Positions 29,095 to 38,377 are shown, counted from the first letter of the stretch. The stretch: 64,000 bases of DNA from DATAFF01 sp963744915 (GCA_963744915.1 CAVUUY010000013.1:124001-188000); one strand, 5' to 3'. Notes: generated by a model from the letters alone, not told the origin. Numbers and translations: made by a program.

Positions 29095-29110
29095 TGTACG
29101 ATAATATGAT
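29095..29110 (-). promoter_or_regulatory. Candidate operator of the FadR-type regulator (site 1)
   Basis: On the minus strand this reads ATCATATTATCGTACA and matches 12 of 16 positions of the motif shared by the promoters of the transporter and reductase operons (GTCATAYAARCATAYA). It lies 19 bases upstream of the hydrolase start. Confidence 0.45.
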
Positions 29111-29196
29111 ATCCACTTATTTTCCACGGCGATCCGCCGACTGTCAAGCGCATCGGAAACCAACAATTGAAACAGGTTTTGATAAAATGGCTTCCT

Positions 29197-29212
29197 GTCA
29201 TTATATCCTACA
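29197..29212 (+). promoter_or_regulatory. Candidate operator of the FadR-type regulator (site 2)
   Basis: GTCATTATATCCTACA matches 11 of 16 positions of the shared motif and lies about 80 bases upstream of the regulator gene, in the divergent promoter region. Weaker than the other copies. Confidence 0.35.
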
Positions 29213-29290
29213 ATTGCAGGCCTGATTCCCCCCACAGAGAGCACTGCTGCACCCGCAACCTGCCCGCCGTCGAAGACGGATGGCCACATC

Positions 29291-30094
29291 ATGAGGCGGC
29301 TTATTAAAATGGCTCAATTGCTTAAGCCCAAAGACAGCGACGGGTTCGGCCAACAGGTCTCGCGCTCGCCCCGTCTTTCGGACAAGGTGGCGGACGCGAT
29401 GTTGCAGACGATCTTGCAGCGTGGGCTCCGCCCCGGCGACCAGCTTCCTTCGGAGCGCGAGCTTGGCGAGCAGTATGGTGTTTCACGCACCGTCATTCGA
29501 GAGGCGGTTCGCGCACTCACGACCCGCGGGCTCGTGGATGCGCGCGCCGGCCGCGGTCTCACGGTCGCTCAGGTGGATGCGGAAGCGGTCAGCACATCGA
29601 TGCGGCTTTATCTTCACGGGCAGGACGAGATACCCTATTCCAAGATTCATGAGGTGCGCGCCGCCATCGAGATCCAGATCGCCGGATATGCGGCGGAGCG
29701 GGCGACCGAGGCGGAGATCGCGGAGCTCCGCCAGATCCATGAAAGCATGCGCAAGCATGAAAAGGATCGGGAGAAACACTCGCTGATCGATGTCGAATTC
29801 CACCGCGGGCTGGTGCGGATGACCCACAATGAGCTCTTTCTGATCATGCTCGATTCAATCGGCGAGGTGCTGCTCGAGATCCGTCGCGCGACCTTCAAGC
29901 TGCCTAACGATGCCACGCGGGCCTATCGCGAGCACAATCGGATCGTCCAGGCGGTGGCGGCGCACGATCCGCAGGCGGCGCGCGAGGCGATGCGGAGCCA
30001 CCTGAAGAATGCGGTTCGCGACTGGACCAAGCTGGGCGACGTCCGGCTCAGCCGCACTGCCGCAGCGGCCCGCAAAAGCTCGCCTCCCTCCTAA
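29291..30094 (+). CDS. FadR-type GntR transcriptional regulator
   Basis: This regulator has 267 residues from the ATG at 29291; an ATG at 29309 is an alternative. The N-terminal winged helix shows GLRPGDQLPSERELGEQYGVSRTVIREAVRAL, which is canonical for GntR. The C-terminal part is an all-helical FCD domain (RAAIEIQIAGYAAERA, FHRGLVRMTHNELF with ligand-site His). FCD domains bind small organic acids or sugar acids. The gene sits between the transporter operon and the hydrolase operon and probably controls both; candidate operators flank it. Confidence 0.9.
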   Translation: MRRLIKMAQLLKPKDSDGFGQQVSRSPRLSDKVADAMLQTILQRGLRPGDQLPSERELGEQYGVSRTVIREAVRALTTRGLVDARAGRGLTVAQVDAEAVSTSMRLYLHGQDEIPYSKIHEVRAAIEIQIAGYAAERATEAEIAELRQIHESMRKHEKDREKHSLIDVEFHRGLVRMTHNELFLIMLDSIGEVLLEIRRATFKLPNDATRAYREHNRIVQAVAAHDPQAAREAMRSHLKNAVRDWTKLGDVRLSRTAAAARKSSPPS

Positions 30095-31230
30095 TGGTCG
30101 CCGGCCGGCTCCGCCTCGACGGGATAGGCAATCCCGGCTTTGAGGGGCCAGGCCACCTGCACCCTGGTTTCCGGGGCGAGCGCCTGCGGTGATCGGACGC
30201 GAAAGAGGGCGACGGACTCGCAGCGTATCGTTGCCTCGTAATATGAGCCGAAGAATACGCATGTCTGCACCGTGCCTTGAAGCCCGCCGGCACTGCCGGG
30301 CGGAATGACCTGCAGATCCTCCGGGCGGAAGAGCACCTGCACATGCCGAGAATTTTCCACCCCGGCGTCGGCGGCCAGCACTTTCATCGTGCCCACCGTG
30401 ACTTCCACCCGGCCCTCGACACGCCGGCATACGACGCCCTTCGCCAAGGTTCCAGCCCCGACGAAGCGCGCCGCGAAGAGGGTCGCGGGGTTTCGGTACA
30501 TCACCTCCGGCTCGGAAACCTGCTCGACGCGGCCGGCATTCAGCAAGGCGACGCGTTGCGACATGCTGAGCGCCTCGTCCTGATCATGGGTAACCAGCAG
30601 AAACGTCGTGCCAAGATCATTGTGAATTCTCAGCAGCTCCTCGCGCATCGCATGGCGAACATTGCGATCGAGCGCCGACAGCGGCTCGTCGAGGAGCAGC
30701 AGCTCCGGACGGCGAATGAGAGCGCGGGCAACCGCAACACGTTGTGCCTGGCCGCCACTGAGCTGCCCTGGCATGCGACCGCCGAAGCCGGAAAGCCCCA
30801 CCAGGTCGAGGATATGGCCGACGCGCTCGCGGAGCTCGGCTTCGCTCGGGCGATTTCGCCGATCCGTGGTCAGGCCAAACGCCACATTGTCGTACACGCT
30901 CAGATGCGGAAACAACGCATAACGCTGGAACACGATATTGAACGGGCGCCGTTCAGGCGGCAGGCGCGTGATGTCGCGACCATCGAGCAATATTTTTCCC
31001 TCATCCGGGCTCTCCAGGCCCGCGAGAATACGCAGCAAGGTGGTCTTGCCGCAGCCACTCGGTCCGAGCAAACTGAAGAATTCCCCTGCTTCGATGCGCA
31101 AGCTGACATTGGCGAGGGCCACAACCTTGTTGAATTGCTTGGATATGCCGATCACCTCAATGGCGCCGCGATTTTTTCGCGACGAAGGCACCGGACGCCC
31201 GGCCTCGACCCGATTTGGAATGTTGTTCAC
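30091..31230 (-). CDS. Spermidine/putrescine-type ABC transporter ATPase
   Basis: This is the ATPase of a PotABCD-like importer. The GTG at 31230 overlaps the permease stop by 4 bases and gives 379 residues; longer in-frame starts lie inside the permease gene. Walker A is GPSGCGKTT, the signature is LSGGQAQRVAVARAL, Walker B is LLLLDEP, and VTHDQDEAL holds the switch His. The C-terminal TOBE domain (residues about 280-379, with VLFRPEDLQVIPPG) is present. The substrate is not necessarily a polyamine; this family also imports other small cations and acids. Confidence 0.9.
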   Translation of the reverse strand: MNNIPNRVEAGRPVPSSRKNRGAIEVIGISKQFNKVVALANVSLRIEAGEFFSLLGPSGCGKTTLLRILAGLESPDEGKILLDGRDITRLPPERRPFNIVFQRYALFPHLSVYDNVAFGLTTDRRNRPSEAELRERVGHILDLVGLSGFGGRMPGQLSGGQAQRVAVARALIRRPELLLLDEPLSALDRNVRHAMREELLRIHNDLGTTFLLVTHDQDEALSMSQRVALLNAGRVEQVSEPEVMYRNPATLFAARFVGAGTLAKGVVCRRVEGRVEVTVGTMKVLAADAGVENSRHVQVLFRPEDLQVIPPGSAGGLQGTVQTCVFFGSYYEATIRCESVALFRVRSPQALAPETRVQVAWPLKAGIAYPVEAEPAGDH

Positions 31231-32042
31231 TTGGGCGGACCTTTCGCCGTCAGCCGCGACGTCAATCCGCGACCAAGCCCGACGAAGGGCATGGCCAGCG
31301 CCAGCGCCAACCATGGCGTGACAAGCAGCAGCGTGGCCACCGCATTGATCGATGGATCGATGCTGCGGTGAAGGCGTGAATAGGTATAGAGCGGGAGGGT
31401 GGCCATCATTCCGCTGGTGAAATTGGTGATCAGGACCTCATCGAAGGAGAATGCGAAGGCGAGCAATGCGGCGCCGACGAGCACCGGCAACATGATGGGA
31501 AACGTGATGCGCCGAAGCGTCTGGAGGGGGCCGGCCCCGAGGTCGCGGGCGGCCGCCTCGAGATCGGTATCGAAGCGCTGCAGACGGGCGTTTATCACGG
31601 TCAGGACGAATGGCAGCGTGACCACGAGCTGGCCAAGGACGATCATCGGCATGCCCGGCTTGATGTCGAGGTAAGCCATGGCAGTGAACAGGGACACGGC
31701 AATGAACAGGGGCGGCATCATCGCCGGCAACAGCGAGAGGACCTGCAGGGCACGCGAAGCACGGCTTGGCCGCCGCGTGAAGAGCATGGAAGCGGCGGTG
31801 GAAATGGTGACGGAAAGAACGGCAACGATGAGGGAGGCTTCGACACTTGCCAGAAATGCACTGCGGAAGCTCACATCGTTGAAGATCAAATAGAACCAGC
31901 GAAGCGAGAGCCCCTGGATCGGCCAGCTGAGGTTCGATCCGCCGTTGAAGGCGAAGAGCACCACCACCGCGACTGGCAGATAGAGGAAGGCGATCAGGAC
32001 ATATACGATCACCTGCAGGGGTTTGAGACGCCACACCCTCAA
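31227..32042 (-). CDS. ABC transporter permease (PotC-like)
   Basis: This is the second permease of the importer. Possible starts are a TTG at 32042 or a GTG at 32036, both just after the upstream permease stop; I prefer this region because the protein then opens with a short basic stretch and a first helix (VIVYVLIAFLYLPVAVVVLFAFN). It has about 270 residues, six hydrophobic segments, and the EAA loop LEAAARDLGAGPLQTLRRITFP that contacts the ATPase. Confidence 0.88.
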   Translation of the reverse strand: MRVWRLKPLQVIVYVLIAFLYLPVAVVVLFAFNGGSNLSWPIQGLSLRWFYLIFNDVSFRSAFLASVEASLIVAVLSVTISTAASMLFTRRPSRASRALQVLSLLPAMMPPLFIAVSLFTAMAYLDIKPGMPMIVLGQLVVTLPFVLTVINARLQRFDTDLEAAARDLGAGPLQTLRRITFPIMLPVLVGAALLAFAFSFDEVLITNFTSGMMATLPLYTYSRLHRSIDPSINAVATLLLVTPWLALALAMPFVGLGRGLTSRLTAKGPPK

Positions 32043-32043
32043 G

Positions 32044-32907
32044 CTACGCTCCGCGGGGAAGAAGGCGCGTTGCGCGCAGTGCGAGGAATAGCGCCAGCGC
32101 GTAAACGGCGAAGCATGCAACCATGGTGAAAGACAGGGCGGCGCTCAGCGGGTAATTGCCGTCGGTGGTGATCTGCGTCGATATCATCGTCCCGAAAGTC
32201 GATGAGGTTGTCGGTCCGCCGAGAAAAGCGGGCGTGACATAATCACCGCACGATAGGAAGAACGCCAGGGCAGCGGAGCCGAACAACGCAAAACCGCTGA
32301 GTGGCAGCGTGATGCGCATCAAGGTTTGCAGGCGGCCCGCGCCGAGGTCGCGAGCGGCCTCCAAAACTTCGGCGGATATTCCCGAGAGGCTGGCGAAGCA
32401 GATCAGCGCCGTCACCGGCATGTAGAGATTGATCTCGGCAAGGATCACCGGCAGCCGCGAAAAGAGCAGCCAGCCGATGGGTTTATGCACCAGGCCGATG
32501 GACTGCAGCATGGTGTTTACGATCCCCTGATCGCCCATGAGAGTCCGCCATGCATAGACGCGTGCGAGATAGCTGGCGAGCATCGAAACGACGACAAGAA
32601 GCAACAGGGCATTGCGCTCCCGACCTGCGACGAAGACGATGTAATACGCTATGGCGTAACCACCCGCCACGCTCGCGATCGTCGTCGGGACAGCGATGAC
32701 GAGCGTATTGACAGCAACGATCCGATAGATCTCCTGGCTGAAAATGGCGCGATACCAATCGAGCTGGAAACCTGGATGAATTTCAAACAGGGCAAAGCCA
32801 TAGAACGAATAGACCAACAAGATCGCCGCTGGCGCGATCACGCCGAGGATGAGAACGGCGCCAAGCGGACTACCCAGCGCGAATGCGATGTTGCGCGTCA
32901 GTGCCAC
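32044..32907 (-). CDS. ABC transporter permease (PotB-like)
   Basis: This 287-residue membrane protein has six predicted helices. The EAA loop is LEAARDLGAGRLQTLMRITLP. It lies 21 bases after the binding-protein gene and directly before the second permease, giving the order binding protein-permease-permease-ATPase in one operon. Confidence 0.9.
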   Translation of the reverse strand: MALTRNIAFALGSPLGAVLILGVIAPAAILLVYSFYGFALFEIHPGFQLDWYRAIFSQEIYRIVAVNTLVIAVPTTIASVAGGYAIAYYIVFVAGRERNALLLLVVVSMLASYLARVYAWRTLMGDQGIVNTMLQSIGLVHKPIGWLLFSRLPVILAEINLYMPVTALICFASLSGISAEVLEAARDLGAGRLQTLMRITLPLSGFALFGSAALAFFLSCGDYVTPAFLGGPTTSSTFGTMISTQITTDGNYPLSAALSFTMVACFAVYALALFLALRATRLLPRGA

Positions 32908-32928
32908 CGCCCACCATTCGAACCTGGC

Positions 32929-34098
32929 CTAGGAGGCCTTCACCCGTTGCCAGAGGCTGTTGATGTCATCGAAGCTGACAATATCCTGACCGGCCTCCGG
33001 CGTATAGTTGACTTCGAATTTCAGCTCTTTGGTAAGGTAATCATTGAGCCGATCATAGGGATAGAGCGAGCGCGTGTCGCTGTTGAGAAGCGGGACGACA
33101 TCTGGAACCGCGACCCCGCCTGCCAGCGCAATGGCAGCATCGGCGGCGGTCTGACCGGCAAGCAGCGCCTCGCAGAACGCGAAAGCATTGTCGCGATGCG
33201 GTGCCCATGGCGTGACGAAGGCGGCGTCACAATAGCCGAAGCCGCCTTCCTTCGGAACTTCGAAGCCGACATTCATGGCGCCCTGACCCTTTGCGCCTAC
33301 GACGAACATGGTCAGGCCGACGCTCATATAGTCGACCTCCTTGTTGACAAGCAGGGTCTGCTGGTCTCCGAGATTTACCGAGATTGTCTTCACGTTCTGC
33401 TTGAGCTTCGTGAGCCAGTCCTTGATCGGCCCGTTGAGGTCTTCGCGGGTGACCTTGGTCAGATCGATGCCGAGTGCAATGGCGGCGATCGAAACATTGT
33501 TATAGGCATCGTCGTATGTGCCGACCCGCCCGCGGTTCTTGGGGTCGATCAGCACGTTCCAGCTGTCAGGTTTCTGGACGCGGTCAGTCAGGTAGTTGAT
33601 GCCGATCGCGCCCCAGGTCCAGGGGACGGAATTGTAGGTGTCGGCGCCTGCAGCCGTGCGCCAGATCGGGCTTGACTGAAAGAACGGATACATCTTTGCA
33701 AGCGAGGGGACATCCGACACCGAGATCGGCGTGGTCAGGCCGAGCTTCTGGAAGAGATGCGTGTAGGCCTGGTTGGCGGAGCTCGAATCGAAGTCTCTTC
33801 CGCCCGGTCCCTTGAGGATGGACACGACGTCGAACTGATTGTTGATGTATTTCTGCGTTTGCTCGATGCCGTGCTCGGCCCGCCATTTCTTAAATGGATC
33901 GGTCAGGTCGTAGCCCTGCCATGTGAACAGTGCGAGAGGGCCGCCGGCATTGGCGGCCAGCGCCCCTGGAAGGCCGCCGAACAGTCGACCGACGCCATAA
34001 GCGGCTGCCGTTCCGCCCATCCAGCCGAGAAAGGTTCGCCGCAAAAGCACGCCCGCGGGGACATGCTCGAGAATCTCATTGAGGGTCCTGGCCATCAA
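32929..34098 (-). CDS. Spermidine/putrescine-type ABC substrate-binding protein
   Basis: This 389-residue periplasmic binding protein of the PotD/PotF type is the first gene of the transporter operon. The N-terminus has an arginine pair and a hydrophobic stretch (LLRRTFLGWMGGTAAAYGVGRL), a Tat-like signal. The mature start PLALFTWQGYDL corresponds to the family's LxVYNWxDY segment. SVPWTWGAIGINYLTDRV and GGFGYCDAAFVTPWAP line the binding cleft in relatives. The acidic residues that bind polyamines could not be placed with confidence, so the ligand is open. Confidence 0.88.
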   Translation of the reverse strand: MMARTLNEILEHVPAGVLLRRTFLGWMGGTAAAYGVGRLFGGLPGALAANAGGPLALFTWQGYDLTDPFKKWRAEHGIEQTQKYINNQFDVVSILKGPGGRDFDSSSANQAYTHLFQKLGLTTPISVSDVPSLAKMYPFFQSSPIWRTAAGADTYNSVPWTWGAIGINYLTDRVQKPDSWNVLIDPKNRGRVGTYDDAYNNVSIAAIALGIDLTKVTREDLNGPIKDWLTKLKQNVKTISVNLGDQQTLLVNKEVDYMSVGLTMFVVGAKGQGAMNVGFEVPKEGGFGYCDAAFVTPWAPHRDNAFAFCEALLAGQTAADAAIALAGGVAVPDVVPLLNSDTRSLYPYDRLNDYLTKELKFEVNYTPEAGQDIVSFDDINSLWQRVKAS

Positions 34099-34156
34099 AC
34101 TCTCCCTGGCTAGTTGTTGTCGTTCCCCGAAAAAGACTCATCCTTGCATTGGCAGA

Positions 34157-34172
34157 TTATATGCTTGTATGA
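34157..34172 (-). promoter_or_regulatory. Candidate operator upstream of the transporter operon (site 3)
   Basis: The minus strand reads TCATACAAGCATATAA, 59 bases upstream of the binding-protein start. With two flanking bases (GT) it matches the site at 38257 at every position except transitions. The direct repeat CATA-N4-CATA is visible. It is proposed as a target of the FadR-type regulator. Confidence 0.5.
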
Positions 34173-34241
34173 CGTTTCAAGCGTAAACTGGGCGCGGCCC
34201 GGGCGTCAATGCCCGCTTCAAGACAAGGCAACGAGGTGGAT

Positions 34242-36161
34242 TTAGACTTCCCTCAGAAGCGTCACGCCATAGGGCGCGAGTTGCACGACCAGGCGATCCG
34301 TGCCGGCTCTCACGCGCTGCGGGCTTTCCCATCCAATCGGTCCGAGATGCTGCAGCTCATAGCTTCCCGCAGGCAGGCCATTGCACAAGATGCGCTGGGA
34401 AGAGGGTAGGGAACTGGCCACGATTCCCGTCAGGTTTCCGTTGCGCCTGACAAATAGCGCCTGCGTGCAGGATGGATCGCTCGATGAGCACGTGACCAGG
34501 TCCGACCCTTGGAATGAACAAAGCGCGCGAAGCACATGGAATACGGGAAACGGAACGCCGGGTTGCGAATGGAAACATTGTGGCAGAAGACTTCCCTCCG
34601 AACGCTCGACAATGCCGCGCCACCCCGTCATCTCAAAATATGTGAGCGACGCAGCGCCCGCCTCGGCGAGCTGCTTGATGCTCATCGCCGTCCACGACGC
34701 GGCGAAGCATGAGGATTGGCGCACATCCACATCCGGAGGCAACTCCTCTGCCGATAGGGGGGACGTTTCGCCGAGCAGCCGTGGTTTCAGCGTCACCGGA
34801 CCAATATGCAGCGATGCTTGAGGTGCGAAGGCCCGTGCAGTGCGGATCGTATCCCGCTGTCCCTGCAGAGATTGGATCAACGCATCGGCGTCCCCGTCAT
34901 GCATTTGCGGATTGATGGCGTAGGCCAGTCCATCACGTGACCCGGCTTGCGGGCGGCAGCGGTTGAGCTCGACAAAGTTCCCAGCTGTCCCACCGATCGG
35001 AGGGGCTTCCAATGTCGAGCCAAAGGCCGTTCGGGCGTAGTCGAGCCATGCCGGTGGTGTCACGGCCTCACCGATTGGAACCACGACGATCCGCGCCAGC
35101 TCGAGCGATGAGAGCATCGGCCTAAGCGCGCCAAGCACCCCGCCGATATCTGCTTCGCTTAACGAAAACATCAGGACGACCTCAATCGGCGCCCCGACCG
35201 CTTCGGCAATGCGGCCGGCCCGGGTCAGCATGGCGGCGGCATCGGGTCGGGTAAGATCCACTTCGGCGCGAAGATGTGCCGGCGCGAGATTTCGCAGTAG
35301 CAGCAGCTCTGCGTCGTCCGGCACATGGCCATCGGAATCGAGCCCGATACCAATCGGCGGCAGCGCCAATCCAAGCGGCTCCCCGACGGTCACCGTGGAA
35401 TGCTGCCTCGGGCGAGACGGTGCGCTCGAGATTGGCCGGGCATCCTGGCAGCTCAAGCGCAGGCGCTGCTTAATCCTTTGACCGGCACGCAACAGGAAGG
35501 GAACTGGCAATGCCAATGGCGTAGAGAAGGTCTTGAACGAACCATCGGTCCAATTGCGTTGATCCTCCATCTCGAAAAGGTCGCCTTCGAGTTCGACTGT
35601 CAGGGTCAGACCGTCGGTGACCTCGATTTCGAGCCGCGAGAATGCGGGCACGAGCGGCAAATCGAGTCCATTCAGTATGGGTTGCGGGGCAACCAGTTCG
35701 GGAAGCGTCCCCATGTGGGTCCCTTCAGGCGTTGTTGTTCTAAACCGACGCCCGGCAGCGCCGTCCAACGGGTGAAGGAAGACGATTCCAATGCGGTTGT
35801 ATCGGCAATCGGATCGTGCCTCGCCTTCCATTTCGTAAACCAGCGAACGATCCGTTTTACCGGTACACAGGCCGCGCCAGGCGAAGTCGATGCCCGGGCC
35901 GTTGTGTCGGCTCGCCAAGCTCACCGTGAATCCTTCGGTTCGCCTGTCTACCGCGACTTCCGTCCATGATGGCGGCACGGTTCCCCAGCAAGTATCGCGG
36001 ACGCGGATGCCGACCCTGGAAACCATCCCCACGCCATCTTGCTGGATATCGAGGATATCGAGACCGGCAAGCACAGCGGTGAGCGACCCGGCGCGCAACG
36101 ACTCCTTTGGCTGCGGCGGCTCGGTGCTGCCGTGAAGCCAGGGCCAGGAGAGCGTGCTCAT
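34242..36161 (-). CDS. D-apionate lactonase-like protein
   Basis: This 639-residue soluble protein has no signal peptide. The N-terminal half is a beta-rich domain with RDTCWGTVPPSWTEV and GDLFEMEDQRNWTDGSFKTF, and the middle has a TIM-barrel-like pattern (DLTRPDAAAMLTRAGRIAEAVGAPIEVVLMFS). The C-terminal end includes TYFEMTGWRGIVERSEGSLLP and a small beta domain. This arrangement matches my recollection of the ApnL (D-apionate lactonase) family. The enzyme would open an aldonolactone. No apiose dehydrogenase or RuBisCO-like apionate enzyme is nearby, so another branched or short sugar lactone is possible. Confidence 0.65.
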   Translation of the reverse strand: MSTLSWPWLHGSTEPPQPKESLRAGSLTAVLAGLDILDIQQDGVGMVSRVGIRVRDTCWGTVPPSWTEVAVDRRTEGFTVSLASRHNGPGIDFAWRGLCTGKTDRSLVYEMEGEARSDCRYNRIGIVFLHPLDGAAGRRFRTTTPEGTHMGTLPELVAPQPILNGLDLPLVPAFSRLEIEVTDGLTLTVELEGDLFEMEDQRNWTDGSFKTFSTPLALPVPFLLRAGQRIKQRLRLSCQDARPISSAPSRPRQHSTVTVGEPLGLALPPIGIGLDSDGHVPDDAELLLLRNLAPAHLRAEVDLTRPDAAAMLTRAGRIAEAVGAPIEVVLMFSLSEADIGGVLGALRPMLSSLELARIVVVPIGEAVTPPAWLDYARTAFGSTLEAPPIGGTAGNFVELNRCRPQAGSRDGLAYAINPQMHDGDADALIQSLQGQRDTIRTARAFAPQASLHIGPVTLKPRLLGETSPLSAEELPPDVDVRQSSCFAASWTAMSIKQLAEAGAASLTYFEMTGWRGIVERSEGSLLPQCFHSQPGVPFPVFHVLRALCSFQGSDLVTCSSSDPSCTQALFVRRNGNLTGIVASSLPSSQRILCNGLPAGSYELQHLGPIGWESPQRVRAGTDRLVVQLAPYGVTLLREV

Positions 36162-36220
36162 CGGCCCGCGAGCAAGCGAGGAAGCTCAACCCAACCAGAT
36201 AACATTTGCATGGCTGCCTC

Positions 36221-37261
36221 TTAGCCGCCTGGCGCGTGTGAAATTTGTGGCCTGGGAGTCGGCTTCCCGCCCGCAGCAACGAATGCGCGAAGCCGTTCGA
36301 CATATTCGGCAATGCCCTGTTCGAGATCAGCATAGCGCGGCGACCAGCCGAGTTGCTCCTGCGCATGCGCGATCGATATCTGCCCACGGATGCGCAGCTC
36401 GTCGCGGTCGACGTCGGTCCAGGCGTCGCCGATCTCTACGATGGCACCAGGCAGCAGCTTGCGGACGATGCGGCCGACATCACCACCGGTGCGCAGAGGC
36501 CGTCCGGTCGCGGCATAAAAGACGCGATCGGCATCTTCCGGACCTTCGAGAACCGCAAGAGCAAGGGTTGCGAGATCAACGGCGTGTACATAATCGCGCG
36601 GCACTTGACCGCCCGATGCAAGACGGACCGGTTCACCAAGAACGGCAGGCTCGACGATCTGCTTCATGTAGTTCGGCGCAAACCAGCTCATGCCGAAACC
36701 ATAGAGCGCAGACGGTCTCACGATACGGGTATCGAGTCCGAATGATTGATTGTAAGCGAAGGCGAATGCCTCGGCGGCGACCTTGGCCGCGCTATAGGCA
36801 CCAAGCGGCCCGTCGCGGGCGGTGATTGTCGGGTGGTTGCCGTCGATCGGTTCATAAAGTCTTCTGCCAATTGCGGCGATGGTCGAAAACATTACGACGC
36901 GACTGACGCCGTGGAGGCGCGCAGCTTCGAAAACGTTGAGCGTTCCTTCGACATTCACCTTCAGCGCGAGCATCGGGTTGAGGTCGAGAAGATGGATATC
37001 CATGATCGCGCCAAGATGAGCGATCGCCCAAGGTTTGTGTTTGAGAACAACCTCCAATACGCGCGGAAAATTGTCTATCGAACCACGCTCCAGGGTCACC
37101 TCGGCCATCCCGCTGCCGATGACAAAACGGGTTTCCGAGCGAAAATCGGCAAGATCAAGGACGACGACGCGATAGCCACGGTCAAGCAGCTCACGCACCA
37201 CATAGCCGCCGGCAAATCCGGCGCCGCCCGTGACGACAACGGTGCGTGGTACGCCGTTCAC
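36221..37261 (-). CDS. NAD-dependent epimerase/dehydratase
   Basis: This extended-SDR sugar enzyme starts at a GTG at 37261 with GGGAG 7 bases upstream, giving 346 residues. An ATG at 37297 lies inside the upstream gene. The Rossmann motif is TGGAGFAGGYV, HLGAIMDI follows beta-4, and the active-site pair is YSAAK (Tyr, Lys) with MFSTIAAIG supplying the Ser/Thr. FGMSWFAPNYMKQIV and GGQVPRDYVHAVDLA are typical of nucleotide-sugar or uronate dehydrogenase relatives. It sits between the reductase and the lactonase-like gene in one minus-strand operon. Confidence 0.85.
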   Translation of the reverse strand: MNGVPRTVVVTGGAGFAGGYVVRELLDRGYRVVVLDLADFRSETRFVIGSGMAEVTLERGSIDNFPRVLEVVLKHKPWAIAHLGAIMDIHLLDLNPMLALKVNVEGTLNVFEAARLHGVSRVVMFSTIAAIGRRLYEPIDGNHPTITARDGPLGAYSAAKVAAEAFAFAYNQSFGLDTRIVRPSALYGFGMSWFAPNYMKQIVEPAVLGEPVRLASGGQVPRDYVHAVDLATLALAVLEGPEDADRVFYAATGRPLRTGGDVGRIVRKLLPGAIVEIGDAWTDVDRDELRIRGQISIAHAQEQLGWSPRYADLEQGIAEYVERLRAFVAAGGKPTPRPQISHAPGG

Positions 37262-37277
37262 GCGAGATCTCCCAGGT

Positions 37278-38234
37278 TCATGCAGACTTGCCTCCATCAC
37301 GGCCGAATTCGTACCCCTTGATGAGGGCATGGATGGCGCGGTTCAGCGGTACGTCGATGCCATGGCGTTCGGCGGCCGAGATTATAGCTCCGGTGATCAC
37401 GTTTATCTCTGTGGGACGGCCGGCCACCACGTCTTGACGCATGGAAGCCGTGGCGGAACCGGCGGCGGTGAGCGATTCTTTGATGTACGCAATCGTCTCA
37501 TCCGCATCGAATGCATGACCGCTGGCCTGCGCTACGGCGACGGCTTCACGGGCAAGACCTTTCATCATCTGTTCGAGATGCGGTTCCTGCATGAGTTGAG
37601 CAGACCGCAAGCCCGTGAGCGCCGCGACGGGATTGGCGGCAACGTTGAGCATCAGCTTCCGCCAAATCTTGTCGACGATCTTTGGTGTTGCCTCGGTCGG
37701 CAGCCCACCCTTCGTGAAGGTCTCAGCTATCGCACGGGCTACGGTCATTTCGTCGCCGCGATGCGGCCCGAGATATGAGGTCCCGACCGCCGTGTGATCC
37801 ACGACCCCTGGGCCAATGACAGTTCCGCTGTGATAAGTCACGCCGAGAAGAATCCGATTCTCGGCAACCTGCCGCGCGATCTCCTCACCATTGCCCCATC
37901 CGTTCTGGAGCGAGAGCACGTAAGTCTTGCTGCCAAGCAGCGGCTGGGCCAGCGCCATGGCCTCGCGGGTTGCCCAGCATTTGACGAACACCAGCAACAC
38001 GTCGACTGGTCCTTCACTCCTTGGATCGTGCGTCGCACGAACGCGAATCTGCCGCTCCTTGCCGGCGCGGCGGATAATGACGCCGCTGTCGTTCAAGCGG
38101 TTGATCAGAGGGCCATCGACATCGACCAGCAAGGTGTCAACGCCATTGGAGGTCAACTCCGCCCCGAAGATCGAACCCATAGCGCCGGCGCCGAGAATGG
38201 CAATCCGCAGCGCGGAACCGTCTTTGCTCTCCAT
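37278..38234 (-). CDS. Ketopantoate reductase family oxidoreductase
   Basis: This 318-residue protein of the ApbA/PanE superfamily has the NADP-binding loop GAGAMGSIFGAEL and the VFVKCWAT segment with the cofactor-binding lysine. LQNGWGNGEEI and KIWRKLMLNVAANPVAALTG carry the expected catalytic lysine and Asn, and the C-terminal part has DVVAGRPTEINVITGAI. As a stray paralog in a catabolic operon, it more likely reduces or oxidises a 2-keto/2-hydroxy acid of that pathway than makes pantoate. It is the first gene of the reductase-epimerase-lactonase operon. Confidence 0.85.
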   Translation of the reverse strand: MESKDGSALRIAILGAGAMGSIFGAELTSNGVDTLLVDVDGPLINRLNDSGVIIRRAGKERQIRVRATHDPRSEGPVDVLLVFVKCWATREAMALAQPLLGSKTYVLSLQNGWGNGEEIARQVAENRILLGVTYHSGTVIGPGVVDHTAVGTSYLGPHRGDEMTVARAIAETFTKGGLPTEATPKIVDKIWRKLMLNVAANPVAALTGLRSAQLMQEPHLEQMMKGLAREAVAVAQASGHAFDADETIAYIKESLTAAGSATASMRQDVVAGRPTEINVITGAIISAAERHGIDVPLNRAIHALIKGYEFGRDGGKSA

Positions 38235-38256
38235 TCTTGCTCCCTAAGGTCAAATG

Positions 38257-38272
38257 TCATATAAACATACAG
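38257..38272 (+). promoter_or_regulatory. Candidate operator upstream of the reductase operon (site 4)
   Basis: TCATATAAACATACAG, 22 bases upstream of the reductase start. Aligned with the site at 34157 (minus strand) over 20 bases, starting AAA(C/T)GTCATA, all differences are transitions. It also shows CATA-N4-CATA. It could also serve the P450 gene that starts 106 bases away on the other strand. Confidence 0.5.
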
Positions 38273-38377
38273 GACGTTCATTAGTCCTTGCAAGAAGGCC
38301 ACTGAATGCTTGGGACACGAGTGGCGCACTTTCTCCACTTGAGAACGGAGTTCAGATAGCATGTGCCGCGGAGAGGT

